From Bradyrhizobium tropiciagri (GTDB lineage Bacteria; Pseudomonadota; Alphaproteobacteria; Rhizobiales; Xanthobacteraceae), in contig NZ_JAFCKH010000005.1 of the NCBI RefSeq assembly GCF_018130505.1, forward strand, positions 514,089-578,088: 64,000 nucleotides of DNA, in the 5' to 3' direction. A program made the position numbers and the translations under genes. Every line of letters starts with the position of its first letter. Within the stretch, counting starts at the first letter, position 1. The notes beneath the pieces were generated by a model, which saw only the letters and a list, made by a program, of their open reading frames with translations, was not told the DNA's origin and made no database searches. Positions 39,923-49,440 of this stretch are shown here, in pieces.

Positions 39923-40672
39923 ATGACCCTGAACCCCACGGCGAAGAATTATCGTGTCGCGGTCGGCGCTTACGAGGCCGGCCGGCCGAGCTATCCGGCC
40001 GACATCATCGCCGCGCTGCCGCTTCAGGTCGCGCGCTGTGTGGTCGATCTCGGCGCCGGAACCGGCAAGTTCACCCGCCTGCTGCTGCCGCACCTCGCCC
40101 CGGCCGCGCGGCTGGTTGCCGTCGAGCCGGTCGCGGAGATGTCGGCGAAACTCGCCAGCGAAGGCAAGGCCGAGGTCATCAACACCCGTGCCGACGCGAT
40201 TGATCTCGAGACCGGCAGCGTCGATCTCATCACCTGCGCCCAGGCCTTCCACTGGTTCGACAACGAGCCGTCGGTCGCCGAGATCGCCCGCCTGCTGCGG
40301 CAAGGCGGAATGCTGGCGCTGGTCTGGAACGTCAGGGATGACGGCACGCCGTGGGTCAAGGCGCTGTCGGTCATGATCGAGAAATACGCCGGGGATACGC
40401 CCCGCCATCAATCCGGGCGGTGGCGGTGGATCCTGAATGATCCGCGCTTTGTGCTCGACAAGGAAATCGTACAGCAGCATCCGCACCGGATGGCCCGGCG
40501 GGATGTGTTCGAGCGCGTCGCATCGACGAGCTATGTCGCCAATCTTCCGGATGCGGAGAAGGCGACGCTTCGGACCAGGACGGACGATATCCTGCGCGAG
40601 GCCGGTCTCGGCGACGCTGACGAGGTGGTGTTTCCCTATGTCACGCGACTCTATCTGCTGAAGCGGGTCTGA
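39923..40672 (+). CDS. Class I SAM-dependent methyltransferase
   Basis: 249 residues. Motif I is VVDLGAGTGKFT (about residue 41), followed by VAVEPVAEM, the ADAIDLE segment and QAFHWFDNEP, as in Methyltransf_11-type enzymes. The C-terminal region ends in VTRLYLLKRV. The substrate is not inferable. The ATG at 39923 follows AGGAGAAGC, a clear ribosome-binding site; upstream in-frame codons are ignored. Confidence 0.92.
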   Translation: MTLNPTAKNYRVAVGAYEAGRPSYPADIIAALPLQVARCVVDLGAGTGKFTRLLLPHLAPAARLVAVEPVAEMSAKLASEGKAEVINTRADAIDLETGSVDLITCAQAFHWFDNEPSVAEIARLLRQGGMLALVWNVRDDGTPWVKALSVMIEKYAGDTPRHQSGRWRWILNDPRFVLDKEIVQQHPHRMARRDVFERVASTSYVANLPDAEKATLRTRTDDILREAGLGDADEVVFPYVTRLYLLKRV

Positions 40673-40703
40673 TCGGGGAGCGATCAGACCTCGATACGAG
40701 GTC

Positions 40704-41663
40704 TCACCGTCCGGGCACGATCTTCCACTTGCCGTCGGCGCCGCGCCGCAGCGCGGGATCGCCGATCCTGATGTCCCTGGCCAGGAAATCGATGAAGGCG
40801 CGGACGCGGGCCGGCAGCGGGCCGGCATGGCCGACATAGACCGCGTGAATGTCCTCGCGATCGCCGGGATTGAAGTTCTGCAGCACCGGCACGAGGTGCC
40901 CGGCCTCGATGTCGGGGCCGATATGGAATAGCGCCAGCCGGGCGATGCCGATGCCGCCGAGCGCGAGCCGGCGCGCGACCTCGCCGTCGCTGGCGCGGGC
41001 GACTGGCGGCGGCAGCGCCTCCTCGATTTTTTCGGCACGACGGAATGGCCAGCCGCGGATGCTGCGCGGAAAGGTCCAGCCGATGCCGCGATGGGTCGCG
41101 AGGTCCGCCGGCGTCTTCGGCGTACCGCAGCGGGCGAGATAGGACGGCGCGGCGACCACCGCCATGCGGCTGGTGCCGAGCTTGCGCGCGATCAGGCGCG
41201 AGGCGCCGAGCGGGCCGGCGCGGATCGCGACGTCGGCGCGCTCCTGCATCAGGTCGACCAGCGTGTCGGTCAGCACGACATCCAGGGTTATGTCGGGATG
41301 TTCGCTCATGAAGCGCGGCAGCAGCGGCATCACATGCAGCATGCCGAACGGGATGTTGCAGTTGAGGGTGAGGTGGCCGCGCGGCGCCGCGCCCGAGCCG
41401 GCGAGGCGCTCGGCCTCCTCGATGTCGGCGAGGATGGCGAGCGCGCGTTCATAGAAAGACTGGCCTTCCGCGGTGAGCAGCAGCTTGCGCGTGGTGCGGT
41501 TGACCAGCCGGGTGCCGAGCCGCGCCTCCAGCCGCGAGATCAGCTTACTTACGCCAGAGGGCGTCAGGCCGAGATTCTTCGCCGCAGCGGTGAAGCCGCC
41601 GAGATCGACGACACGGACGAAGACCTCCATCTCGCCGGAACGGTTGGTGTCGGATCGGGCCAT
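40704..41663 (-). CDS. LysR-family transcriptional regulator
   Basis: 319 residues. The N-terminal winged helix is clear (MEVFVRVVDLGGFTAAAKNL, SKLISRLEARLGTRLVNRTT), followed by a periplasmic-binding-like effector domain (GHLTLNCNIPFGMLHVMPLL). It is divergent from the MFS gene across about 105 bp, with an inverted repeat in between, so it probably controls the MFS/aldo-keto reductase pair. Confidence 0.95.
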   Translation of the reverse strand: MARSDTNRSGEMEVFVRVVDLGGFTAAAKNLGLTPSGVSKLISRLEARLGTRLVNRTTRKLLLTAEGQSFYERALAILADIEEAERLAGSGAAPRGHLTLNCNIPFGMLHVMPLLPRFMSEHPDITLDVVLTDTLVDLMQERADVAIRAGPLGASRLIARKLGTSRMAVVAAPSYLARCGTPKTPADLATHRGIGWTFPRSIRGWPFRRAEKIEEALPPPVARASDGEVARRLALGGIGIARLALFHIGPDIEAGHLVPVLQNFNPGDREDIHAVYVGHAGPLPARVRAFIDFLARDIRIGDPALRRGADGKWKIVPGR

Positions 41664-41684
41664 GATGAATTCACGTCACAAATG

Positions 41685-41706
41685 ATTGGATTACGGCGAT
41701 CCTAAT
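41685..41706. promoter_or_regulatory. Candidate LysR-type operator
   Basis: ATTGGATTACGGCGATCCTAAT contains GGAT-N7-ATCC (41688-41702) with near-symmetric ATT/AAT flanks. It lies 22 bp upstream of the lysR start and 63 bp upstream of the MFS start, where a LysR recognition site would be. Confidence 0.45.
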
Positions 41707-41768
41707 CCTTTTCGGCCGGCCTCGCTATGTCGCATCGCGCAATGCTATTCGATCCGGAGCGATCCCCC

Positions 41769-42950
41769 ATGCCAGCTGCTGTCCTTGCCCTGACCGCCGG
41801 TGCCTTCGGCATCGGCACCACCGAATTCCTCATCATGGGCCTGCTGCTGCAGGTCGCCGCCGACATGCAGGTCTCGGTCTCCGCGGCGGGTCTTCTGATC
41901 TCCGGCTACGCGCTCGGCGTGTTCGTCGGCGCGCCGATCCTGACGCTGGCGACGCGGCGGATGCCGCGCAAGGCGGTGCTGCTGGCGTTGATGGCGATCT
42001 TCACCCTCGGCAACGCGGCCTGCGCGCTGGCGCCGAACTACGAGCTGCTGATGGCGGCGCGCATCCTGACCTCGCTGGCGCACGGCACCTTCTTCGGCGT
42101 CGGCTCGGTGGTGGCGACCAGCCTCGTCGCCGAGGACAAGCGCGCCTCCGCGATCGCGACGATGTTCATCGGGCTGACGGTCGCCACCCTGCTCGGCGTT
42201 CCCTTCGGCGCCTGGTTCGGCCTGATGCTCGGCTGGCGCGCCGCGTTCTGGGCGGTAGCTGCGATCGGCGTGATCGCCTTCATCGTGCTCGCCGTGCTGG
42301 TCCCCGGCCATGTCGGCGGCAAAGACAAGCCGGCGCCGCTGCGCGACGAACTCGCCGTGCTCGGCCGCCCGCAAGTCTTGCTCGGCCTTGCCATGACGGT
42401 GTTCGGCTTCGGCGGCCTGTTCGCGGTCTTCACCTATGTGCAGCCGATCCTGACCCGGCTCACCGGCTTCTCCGATGCTGCGGTGTCGCCGATCCTGCTG
42501 GTGTTCGGCGCCGGCCTTGCGATCGGCAATGTCGCGGGCGGCCGGCTCGCCGACAAGGGACTTGCGCGTGCATTGCTCCTGACGCTCGGTGCCCTCGCTG
42601 CTGTGCTGGTGGTTCTGGCGACGGTGGTCTCGGTCAAGGCGCTGGCCGTGGCGCTGCTGTTCATCCTCGGTATTGCCGCGTTTGCGACCGTCGCGCCGCT
42701 GCAACTGCGCGTGCTCGAAGCCGCCGGCGTCGAAGGGCGCACGCTGGCCTCGAGCCTGAACATCGCGGCCTTCAATCTCGGCAATGCGCTCGGTGCCTGG
42801 GCCGGCGGCGTCACCATCGATCGCGGCCTCGGTCTCGGCGCGCTGCCGCTGGTGGCGGCCGTCATCACCGCGGTCGGCCTGTTGCTGGCGCTGTGGAGCC
42901 TCCGGCTCGATCGGCCCGCCGTTCTCGCCGCCCAGTGCCCGGCGGAATAA
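41769..42950 (+). CDS. MFS transporter, AraJ/arabinose-efflux-like
   Basis: 393 residues, 12 predicted membrane helices. The N-terminus (AGAFGIGTTEFLIMGLLLQV) and ISGYALGVFVGAP match the DHA1/AraJ-type efflux subgroup. ATG 41769 follows GGAG at a suitable distance; ATGs at 41742 and 41727 are alternatives. It lies 16 bp before an aldo/keto reductase, and both are downstream of a divergent LysR gene. An export-plus-reduction detoxification role is plausible but unproven. Confidence 0.93.
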   Translation: MPAAVLALTAGAFGIGTTEFLIMGLLLQVAADMQVSVSAAGLLISGYALGVFVGAPILTLATRRMPRKAVLLALMAIFTLGNAACALAPNYELLMAARILTSLAHGTFFGVGSVVATSLVAEDKRASAIATMFIGLTVATLLGVPFGAWFGLMLGWRAAFWAVAAIGVIAFIVLAVLVPGHVGGKDKPAPLRDELAVLGRPQVLLGLAMTVFGFGGLFAVFTYVQPILTRLTGFSDAAVSPILLVFGAGLAIGNVAGGRLADKGLARALLLTLGALAAVLVVLATVVSVKALAVALLFILGIAAFATVAPLQLRVLEAAGVEGRTLASSLNIAAFNLGNALGAWAGGVTIDRGLGLGALPLVAAVITAVGLLLALWSLRLDRPAVLAAQCPAE

Positions 42951-42966
42951 TCGAAAGGATTGGATC

Positions 42967-44001
42967 ATGGACTATCGCAATCTCGGTGCGTCCGGCCTGA
43001 AAGTCCCGGTGCTCAGCTTCGGCACCGGCACGTTCGGCGGCCAGGGACCATTATTCTCCGCATGGGGCCAGAGCGGTGTCGACGAGGCACGGCGGCTGAT
43101 CGACATCTGCCTCGATGCCGGCGTCAATCTGGTCGACACCGCAGACGTCTATTCGAACGGCGCGTCGGAGGAGATCCTCGGCGCCGCGATCAAGGGCCGC
43201 CGCGACAAGGTGCTGATCTCGACCAAGACCGGGCTGCCGATGGGCGATGGGCCGCTCGATGCAGGCACGTCGCGCCATCGTCTGGTCGCCGCGGTCGATG
43301 CCGCCCTGCGGCGGCTCGGCACCGATTATATCGACCTGTTTCAGCTGCACGCCTTCGACGCCTTCACGCCGGTCGACGAGGTGCTGTCGACGCTCGATGC
43401 GCTCGTCCGAGCCGGCAAGCTGCGCTATGTCGGCGCCTCGAATTTCTCCGGCTGGCATTTGATGAAGTCACTCGCAGCGGCCGAGCGGCACGGCTGGCCG
43501 CGCTACGTGGCGCATCAGGTCTATTATTCGCTGGTCGGCCGCGACTATGAGTCGGAGCTGATGCCGCTAGCGCTCGACCAGGGCGTCGGCGCGCTGGTCT
43601 GGAGCCCGCTCGGCTGGGGTCGGCTCACCGGCAAGATCAGGCGCGGGCAGCCGCTGCCGAAGAATAGCCGCCTGAACGAGACCGCGCAGTTCGGCCCGCC
43701 GGTCGATGACGACAGGCTGTATGCGATCGTCGACGCGCTGGATGAAGTGGCCGCCGAGACCGGCCGCAGCGTGCCGCAAATTGCCATCGCCTGGCTGCTG
43801 ACGCGCCCGAGCGTGTCGTCGGTGATATTAGGCGCGCGCGACGAAGCGCAGCTGCGCGACAATCTCGGTGCGGTCGGCTGGACGCTGTCGCCGGACCAGG
43901 TCGCGCGCCTCGACAAGGCCAGCGCGGTGATGCCGGCCTATCCGTATTACCCCTACCGCATCCAGCAGGGCTTTGCGCGGCTCAACCCGGCACCGGTGTG
44001 A
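42967..44001 (+). CDS. Aldo/keto reductase
   Basis: 344 residues of TIM-barrel reductase. The catalytic tetrad is visible: Asp and Tyr in DTADVY, Lys in STKTG, His in FQLHAFD. The cofactor end has WSPLGWGRLTGK and VSSVILGARD, as in the Tas/YajO-like group. It follows the MFS gene after 16 bp and is probably co-transcribed with it. It reduces aldehydes or ketones with NADPH; the substrate is unknown. Confidence 0.94.
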   Translation: MDYRNLGASGLKVPVLSFGTGTFGGQGPLFSAWGQSGVDEARRLIDICLDAGVNLVDTADVYSNGASEEILGAAIKGRRDKVLISTKTGLPMGDGPLDAGTSRHRLVAAVDAALRRLGTDYIDLFQLHAFDAFTPVDEVLSTLDALVRAGKLRYVGASNFSGWHLMKSLAAAERHGWPRYVAHQVYYSLVGRDYESELMPLALDQGVGALVWSPLGWGRLTGKIRRGQPLPKNSRLNETAQFGPPVDDDRLYAIVDALDEVAAETGRSVPQIAIAWLLTRPSVSSVILGARDEAQLRDNLGAVGWTLSPDQVARLDKASAVMPAYPYYPYRIQQGFARLNPAPV

Positions 44002-44031
44002 GGTGCATGCCGACTTGCGCGAGGGGCGATC

Positions 44032-44934
44032 CTACGCCTGCACCGTGCGCTCGCACATTTGCCGGCGATACTCGGCCGGCGTGATGTTCATGTGCTGCCG
44101 GAAGACGCGATTGAGATGGCTCTGGTCGGCAAAGCCGGCCAGCAGCGCGATCTCCTTCAGCGCCACGCGGTCCTTGCGCAGATGCTGGCACGCATGCTCC
44201 ACCTTCCGTCGCAGCACATAGGCATGTGGCCGCATGCCGTAATGCGCGTGGAATTTGCGGGCGAACTGCACCGGTGTGCAACTGCATACGTTCGCGAGCT
44301 CGTCCAGCGTGATGTTCCGGAATATGTTCTGCTCGATATAGTCCTCGATCAGCCGCGCATGCGCCGGCCGGAACCTGCCCTGCGCGCATGGCATCTTGAA
44401 CTCGATCGCGGCGTATTTGCGCAGGATGTGCACGCTGGCCTGCAGCGCCAGCGCGTCATAGCAGAGCCGGCCGCCCGGACCGCCGGCGGCGATTTCCTGC
44501 ACCATCTGGTCGTTGATCCAGGTCAGCATCGGGTCCTCGACCTTGAGCAGGTCGTGAAGCTCGACCATCTCGGCATCGCGGTCGAAGGCATCGCTCGCGG
44601 TCTTCGTCATCAGGCCAGGAGAGATGTAGAAGTGGGTGACCTCGATGTCGTTCTTCCAGTGCCAGCTTGACGGCTCCGCGCGCGTCAACAGCGACGTGAC
44701 CCCGCGACCGACGTGATCCTGCCGCCAGGTGCCGCTGACACGGCGGTTCATCGCTGTCGCGCCGTCACGATAGAGCACGACGAGGAAGTTTTCCGAGGGC
44801 GGGACCCAGATGTCGGATGGCGCATAGCGGAAGATCCGCAGCCGGAAATCGCTCCGGCCGATGGGCGAGCTATCCAGCTTCAACTCGCCGGGAGCGTAGC
44901 GCGGCAGTTCCTCGACCGTGATCAACTGGCCCAT
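44032..44934 (-). CDS. AraC-family transcriptional regulator
   Basis: 300 residues. ATG 44934 is selected because GGGAGGAGG lies 8 bases upstream; the in-frame ATG at 44961 lies before that site. The sensor region shows no known ligand-binding motif. The C-terminal AraC domain is clear (ITLDELANVCSCTPVQFARK, ALKEIALLAGFADQSHLNRV, NITPAEYRRQM). It is divergent from the Baeyer-Villiger monooxygenase across 296 bp, making that operon the likely target. Confidence 0.93.
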   Translation of the reverse strand: MGQLITVEELPRYAPGELKLDSSPIGRSDFRLRIFRYAPSDIWVPPSENFLVVLYRDGATAMNRRVSGTWRQDHVGRGVTSLLTRAEPSSWHWKNDIEVTHFYISPGLMTKTASDAFDRDAEMVELHDLLKVEDPMLTWINDQMVQEIAAGGPGGRLCYDALALQASVHILRKYAAIEFKMPCAQGRFRPAHARLIEDYIEQNIFRNITLDELANVCSCTPVQFARKFHAHYGMRPHAYVLRRKVEHACQHLRKDRVALKEIALLAGFADQSHLNRVFRQHMNITPAEYRRQMCERTVQA

Positions 44935-45230
44935 CGCGCGAGCCTCCTCCCTGTAATCCATCGGGGCGGTTGACCGCTTCTTGTTGGCCGGGCGGCGCGA
45001 CCCAGAATAGGCCGCTTTCACGGTTTGCCAAGGAGACCAATGGCCGATGGAGAACGGCCGCGTTCCAGAGATTGTCGATTCCATCCAAGCCGCGGAAATC
45101 GCAACGACCGTAGCCTCCTGCGCGTCTCGAAAGCCCGTCCAGCCGCCGAGACCCAAATTGGCGCAACGCACCGCCATCCGCCGGCCCGCGGATGGGAAGG
45201 GCGTGCAGAGACCAGACCCAGGAGGAAACC

Positions 45231-46871
45231 ATGACCGCGACCGCAACCAGGTCCAATGGAAGCAATGGCGCGCACGCGACCGCCAAATTCGATGCTGTGG
45301 TGATCGGTGCCGGCGTCGCCGGCCTCTATCAACTGTTCCGCCTGCGCGAGCAGGGCATGACGGTCAGGGCGATCGACGCCGGATCGAGCGTCGGCGGCAC
45401 CTGGTACTGGAACCGGTATCCCGGCGCGCGCTTCGATTCCGAAGGCCACACCTATCAGTACCTGTTCTCCGAAGAGCTCTACAAAGGCTGGAGCTGGAGC
45501 GAACGCTTTCCCGGGCAGCCGGAAATCGAGCGTTGGCTCAACTATGTGGCCGACCGTCTCGACCTCAGGAAGGACATCCAGTTCGGCACCACGGTGAAGA
45601 GCGCGCATTTCGACGAGGCGGCGCAACGCTGGCTGGTGACCACCGACAAGGGCGAGGTCATCGACACCCAGTTCCTGGTCACCTGCTGCGGCATGCTCTC
45701 GGCCCCGCACGTGTCCTTCCCGGGACAGGAGACATTCAGGGGCGAACTGTTCCATACGGCGCGCTGGCCCAAGGGCCCGATCGAACTCGCCGGCAAGCGC
45801 GTCGGCGTGGTCGGCAATGGCGCGACCGGAATCCAGGTGATCCAGTCGATCGCCGGCGAGGTCGGCCATCTCAAGGTGTTCATCCGCACGCCGCAATACA
45901 TCATCCCGATGAAGAACCCGAAATGGGATGCATCGGATGCCGAAGCCTACAAGTCGAAGTTCAAATTCCTCACCGAGCGGCTGCCGAAGACGTTCACCGG
46001 ATTCGAGTTCGACTTCGAGCATGCCTGGGCCGACCTGACGCCACAGCAGCGGCGCCAGGTGGTCGAGGATTGCTGGAATGACGGCTCGCTCAAATTGTGG
46101 GTCTCGTCGTTCGCCGAACTGTTTTTCGACGAAGCCGTCAACGCCGAGATCACCGAATTCGTGCGCGAGAAGATGCGCGAGCGGATCAGGGATCCCAAAC
46201 TGTGCGAACAGCTGATTCCGGCCGATTACGGCTTCGGCACGCATCGGGTGCCGCTGGAGTCCAACTTCCTCGAGGCCTTCCATCGGCCGAATGTCGAGAT
46301 CGTCAGCGTCAAGGACAATCCGATCGCCCGCATCACGCCCGAAGGCATCCAGACCGCCGACGGCACGGTGCACGCGTTCGATGTCATCATCCTGGCGACC
46401 GGGTTCGACGCAGGTACCGGCGCGTTGACGCGGATCGACATCCGAGGCCGCGACGGACGTTCGCTGAAAGACGATTGGGGTAGGGACATCCGCACCACGA
46501 TGGGCCTGCAGGTCCATGGTTATCCCAACCTGTTCACGACAGCGGTGCCGCTCGCGCCTTCGGCCGCGCTCTGCAACATGACCACCTGCCTGCAGCAGCA
46601 GGTCGAGTGGATCGACGAATGCATCAAGTACATGCGCGAAAAGAATCTCAACGTCATCGAGCCCACCAGGGACATCGAGGATCAGTGGGTGACGCATCAC
46701 GATGAGACCGCCAACGCGACGCTGATCGCGAAGACCAACTCCTGGTATCTGGGCTCCAACGTCGAGGGCAAGCCGCGCCGGGTGCTGTCCTACTGCGGCG
46801 GTGTCGGCACCTATCGCCAGAAATGCGACGAGGTCGCCGCAAGCGGCTATCGCGGATTCGCGATGCAATAG
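45231..46871 (+). CDS. Baeyer-Villiger flavin monooxygenase
   Basis: 546 residues, normal for type I BVMOs. The FAD Rossmann motif is GAGVAG (26-31), the NADPH motif GNGATG (195-200), and the type-I BVMO fingerprint FRGELFHTARW is at 169-179. The GTWYWNRYPGARFDSE segment is typical of cyclohexanone- and acetone-type enzymes. It inserts oxygen next to a ketone to give an ester or lactone. The start follows GGAGGAAACC. A long inverted repeat separates it from the next gene, a hydrolase that could cleave the ester. Confidence 0.95.
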   Translation: MTATATRSNGSNGAHATAKFDAVVIGAGVAGLYQLFRLREQGMTVRAIDAGSSVGGTWYWNRYPGARFDSEGHTYQYLFSEELYKGWSWSERFPGQPEIERWLNYVADRLDLRKDIQFGTTVKSAHFDEAAQRWLVTTDKGEVIDTQFLVTCCGMLSAPHVSFPGQETFRGELFHTARWPKGPIELAGKRVGVVGNGATGIQVIQSIAGEVGHLKVFIRTPQYIIPMKNPKWDASDAEAYKSKFKFLTERLPKTFTGFEFDFEHAWADLTPQQRRQVVEDCWNDGSLKLWVSSFAELFFDEAVNAEITEFVREKMRERIRDPKLCEQLIPADYGFGTHRVPLESNFLEAFHRPNVEIVSVKDNPIARITPEGIQTADGTVHAFDVIILATGFDAGTGALTRIDIRGRDGRSLKDDWGRDIRTTMGLQVHGYPNLFTTAVPLAPSAALCNMTTCLQQQVEWIDECIKYMREKNLNVIEPTRDIEDQWVTHHDETANATLIAKTNSWYLGSNVEGKPRRVLSYCGGVGTYRQKCDEVAASGYRGFAMQ

Positions 46872-46890
46872 GCCGATCGCAACCGGATTT

Positions 46891-46977
46891 GTAGCCCGGA
46901 TGCAGCGAAGCGCAATCCGGGACCGGTGACGCCGGACTGCACAAGCCCCGGATTTCGCTTCGCTGCATCCGGGCTAC
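46891..46977. repeat. 31-base inverted repeat between BVMO and hydrolase
   Basis: Arms 46891-46921 and 46947-46977 match at 30 of 31 positions around a 25-base loop. The sequence (GTAGCCCGGATGCAGCGAAG and complement) is the kind of repeat scattered between genes in Bradyrhizobium. Here it lies inside a probable operon and could reduce read-through or stabilise the upstream message. Confidence 0.85.
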
Positions 46978-47010
46978 GCAAGTCAACATCACAAGATGGA
47001 GGAGGAAGAC

Positions 47011-48204
47011 ATGAGCACGAATTTCAGCGCGGCGGCAGATGCAATTCTGGACGGCGTCGTGACCTCGAGCCCCCGCGTTCCCGGCGTCGTCGCGATGGTG
47101 ACCGACCGCCATCGCAACATCTACGAAGGCTCCGCCGGCAAGCGCCGCCTCGACCAGCCGGCCGACATGACCGCCGACAGCGTGTTCGCGATCTTCTCGA
47201 CGACCAAGGCGATCACCGGGACCGCCGTTCTGCAACTCGTCGAGGACGGCAGGCTCGATCTCGATGCGCCGGCCAGGACCTATGCGCCCGACATCGGAAA
47301 GCTCCGGGTGCTCGAGGGCTTCGACGACAGCGGCGAACCGCGGTTGCGTGCGCCGAAGCGCGACATCACGACCCGCATGCTGATGGTCCATAGCGCGGGC
47401 CTGAGCTACGATTTCATCAATCACACCTACAATCGCCTGGCGCAGGAGAAGGGGCAGCCGAGCGTCATCACGGCGTCGAAGGCGTCGTTGATGACCCCGC
47501 TGCTGTTCGATCCGGGCGAACGGTGGGAGTACGGCACCAACCTGGACTGGTGCGGCCAGATCGTCGAGGCGATCGCCGGGCGCAGGCTCGGCGAAGTCTT
47601 CAAGAACAGGATCTTCGAACCGCTCGGGATTCACGATACCGCGTTCGAGCTCACCGACGCGATGCGCCGCAAGCTCGCGGGGATCCACGCGCGTAACGCC
47701 GACGGCTCGCTGACGCCGATGGATTTCGAATTGCCTGCCAATCCCGAAATCCACATGGGCGGCCACGGGCTCTATGGCACGATCGGCGACTACATGCGCT
47801 TCATCCGGATGTGGCTGAACGACGGCGCCGGCGAGCATGGTCGCGTCCTCAAGGCCGAGACCGTGCGGATGGCGGAGAAGAACCATCTCGGCAACAACAA
47901 GGTCACGGCGATCACGGGCGTGATCTCCTCGCTCGCCAACGACGCCGAATTCTTCCCCGGCCAGTCGAAATCCTGGGCGCTAAGCTTCATGATCAACGAC
48001 GAGCAGGCCCCGACCGGCCGCCCCGCCGGCGCGCTCGGCTGGGCCGGTCTTGCCAACCTGTTCTACTGGATCGATCGCCAGAACGGGTTCGGCGGCTACT
48101 GGGCGACCCAGATCCTGCCGTTCGGCGACCCGGCATCGTTCATCGGCTACATCAATTTCGAGACGGCGTTCTACGATGCGCTGAAGCTGCGCAAGGCGGG
48201 CTAG
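47011..48204 (+). CDS. Serine hydrolase of the class C beta-lactamase / esterase fold
   Basis: 397 residues, no signal peptide, so probably cytoplasmic. The nucleophile motif STTK (S63, K66) and the tyrosine region WEYGTN (Y174) fit EstB-like carboxylesterases. [15 protein letters not shown] is also typical. Next to a BVMO the likely role is ester or lactone hydrolysis. The ATG at 47011 is preferred to 46996 because AGGAGGAAG precedes it directly. Confidence 0.9.
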   Translation: MSTNFSAAADAILDGVVTSSPRVPGVVAMVTDRHRNIYEGSAGKRRLDQPADMTADSVFAIFSTTKAITGTAVLQLVEDGRLDLDAPARTYAPDIGKLRVLEGFDDSGEPRLRAPKRDITTRMLMVHSAGLSYDFINHTYNRLAQEKGQPSVITASKASLMTPLLFDPGERWEYGTNLDWCGQIVEAIAGRRLGEVFKNRIFEPLGIHDTAFELTDAMRRKLAGIHARNADGSLTPMDFELPANPEIHMGGHGLYGTIGDYMRFIRMWLNDGAGEHGRVLKAETVRMAEKNHLGNNKVTAITGVISSLANDAEFFPGQSKSWALSFMINDEQAPTGRPAGALGWAGLANLFYWIDRQNGFGGYWATQILPFGDPASFIGYINFETAFYDALKLRKAG

Positions 48205-48281
48205 GCCTGCTGCGTCACGGAGAGCCTGATGCTCTCCGTGTCCGTCTCGCCGTTCGAGGCGAACTATGGTTAGATGGCGCG

Positions 48282-49430
48282 ATGTCGAACGAGCACATGC
48301 CGTCGCGCCAGAACCCGTCGGCCGGGCCGGCCTACCGGCGCGGCTGGGTCGATGATGCCGTCACCGCGATCGAGGCGGATCAGTGCCGCACGGCCGACAC
48401 TCATCTGATGCGCCTGATCGTGCCGGCGCTATCAGGCATCGACATCTACCTGAAGGACGAATCGACCCATCCGACCGGCAGCTTGAAGCATCGTCTCGCG
48501 CGCTCGCTGTTTCTCTATGCACTGTGCAACGGCCATATCCGCGAAGGCAGTGCCGTGGTCGAGGCATCGTCCGGGTCGACGGCGGTCTCGGAGGCCTATT
48601 TCGCGCAGATGATCGGCGTGCCGTTCTACGCGGTGATGCCGCGGACGACGTCGGCCGAGAAGATCGCCGCGATCGAGCATTACGGCGGCAACTGCCATCT
48701 GATCGACGACGGCCGCGCGCTCTATGCCGAGGCCGCGGCGCTGGCCGCGCGTCTCGGCGGCCACTACATGGACCAGTTCACCTTCGCCGAGCGCGCCACC
48801 GATTGGCGCGGCAACAACAACATCGCGGAATCGATCTTCACCCAGCTCAAGGGCGAGCAGCGGCCGCTGCCGGAATGGATCGTGATGGGTGCGGGCACCG
48901 GCGGCACGTCGGCGACGATCGGGCGCTATCTGCGCTATCGCCAGTTTCCGACCCGGCTTTGCATCGCCGACGTCGAGCACTCCGCCTTCTTCGACTGCTT
49001 CCGCACCCAGGATCGCTCCCATGTCTGCGAGCGGCCGTCGCTGATCGAAGGCGTCGGCCGGCCGCGCTGCGAGCCTTCGTTCGTGCCGGGCGTGGTCGAC
49101 CGGATGATGAAGATTCCCGACGCGGCGTCGATCGCCGCGATGAATGTGCTGTCGCGCCTGCTGCGCCGGCCGGTCGGCGGCTCGACCGGCACCAATTTCC
49201 TCGCGCTCTGCCGCCTTGCTTCGGAGATGCGCGAGGCGGGAACGAACGGATCGCTGGTGACGCTGATCTGCGATTCCGGCGAGCGCTACCGGCAGACCTA
49301 TTACGATGAGGCGTGGCTCGCCTCGCGCGGGCTCGATCCGGCACCTTATGAAGCCGAGCTGAACGCCTTCCTTGCCGGTGCGCAGCCACTGGCGCTCGCG
49401 GTCGCGGACGTCCCGAACCCACGCGCGTGA
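48282..49430 (+). CDS. PLP-dependent cysteine synthase-like / L-cysteine desulfhydrase (Cds1-like)
   Basis: 382 residues, fold-type II PLP enzyme. The lysine that binds PLP is in [11 protein letters not shown], the phosphate-binding loop in [13 protein letters not shown] and the glycine-rich loop in [15 protein letters not shown]. The N-terminus ([14 protein letters not shown]) and C-terminal [13 protein letters not shown] resemble the Cds1 group, which releases sulfide from cysteine. It converges with a threonine-synthase-like gene, with stops 10 bp apart. The substrate is inferred from family likeness only. Confidence 0.85.
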   Translation: MSNEHMPSRQNPSAGPAYRRGWVDDAVTAIEADQCRTADTHLMRLIVPALSGIDIYLKDESTHPTGSLKHRLARSLFLYALCNGHIREGSAVVEASSGSTAVSEAYFAQMIGVPFYAVMPRTTSAEKIAAIEHYGGNCHLIDDGRALYAEAAALAARLGGHYMDQFTFAERATDWRGNNNIAESIFTQLKGEQRPLPEWIVMGAGTGGTSATIGRYLRYRQFPTRLCIADVEHSAFFDCFRTQDRSHVCERPSLIEGVGRPRCEPSFVPGVVDRMMKIPDAASIAAMNVLSRLLRRPVGGSTGTNFLALCRLASEMREAGTNGSLVTLICDSGERYRQTYYDEAWLASRGLDPAPYEAELNAFLAGAQPLALAVADVPNPRA

Positions 49431-49440
49431 CGCGATCGCG

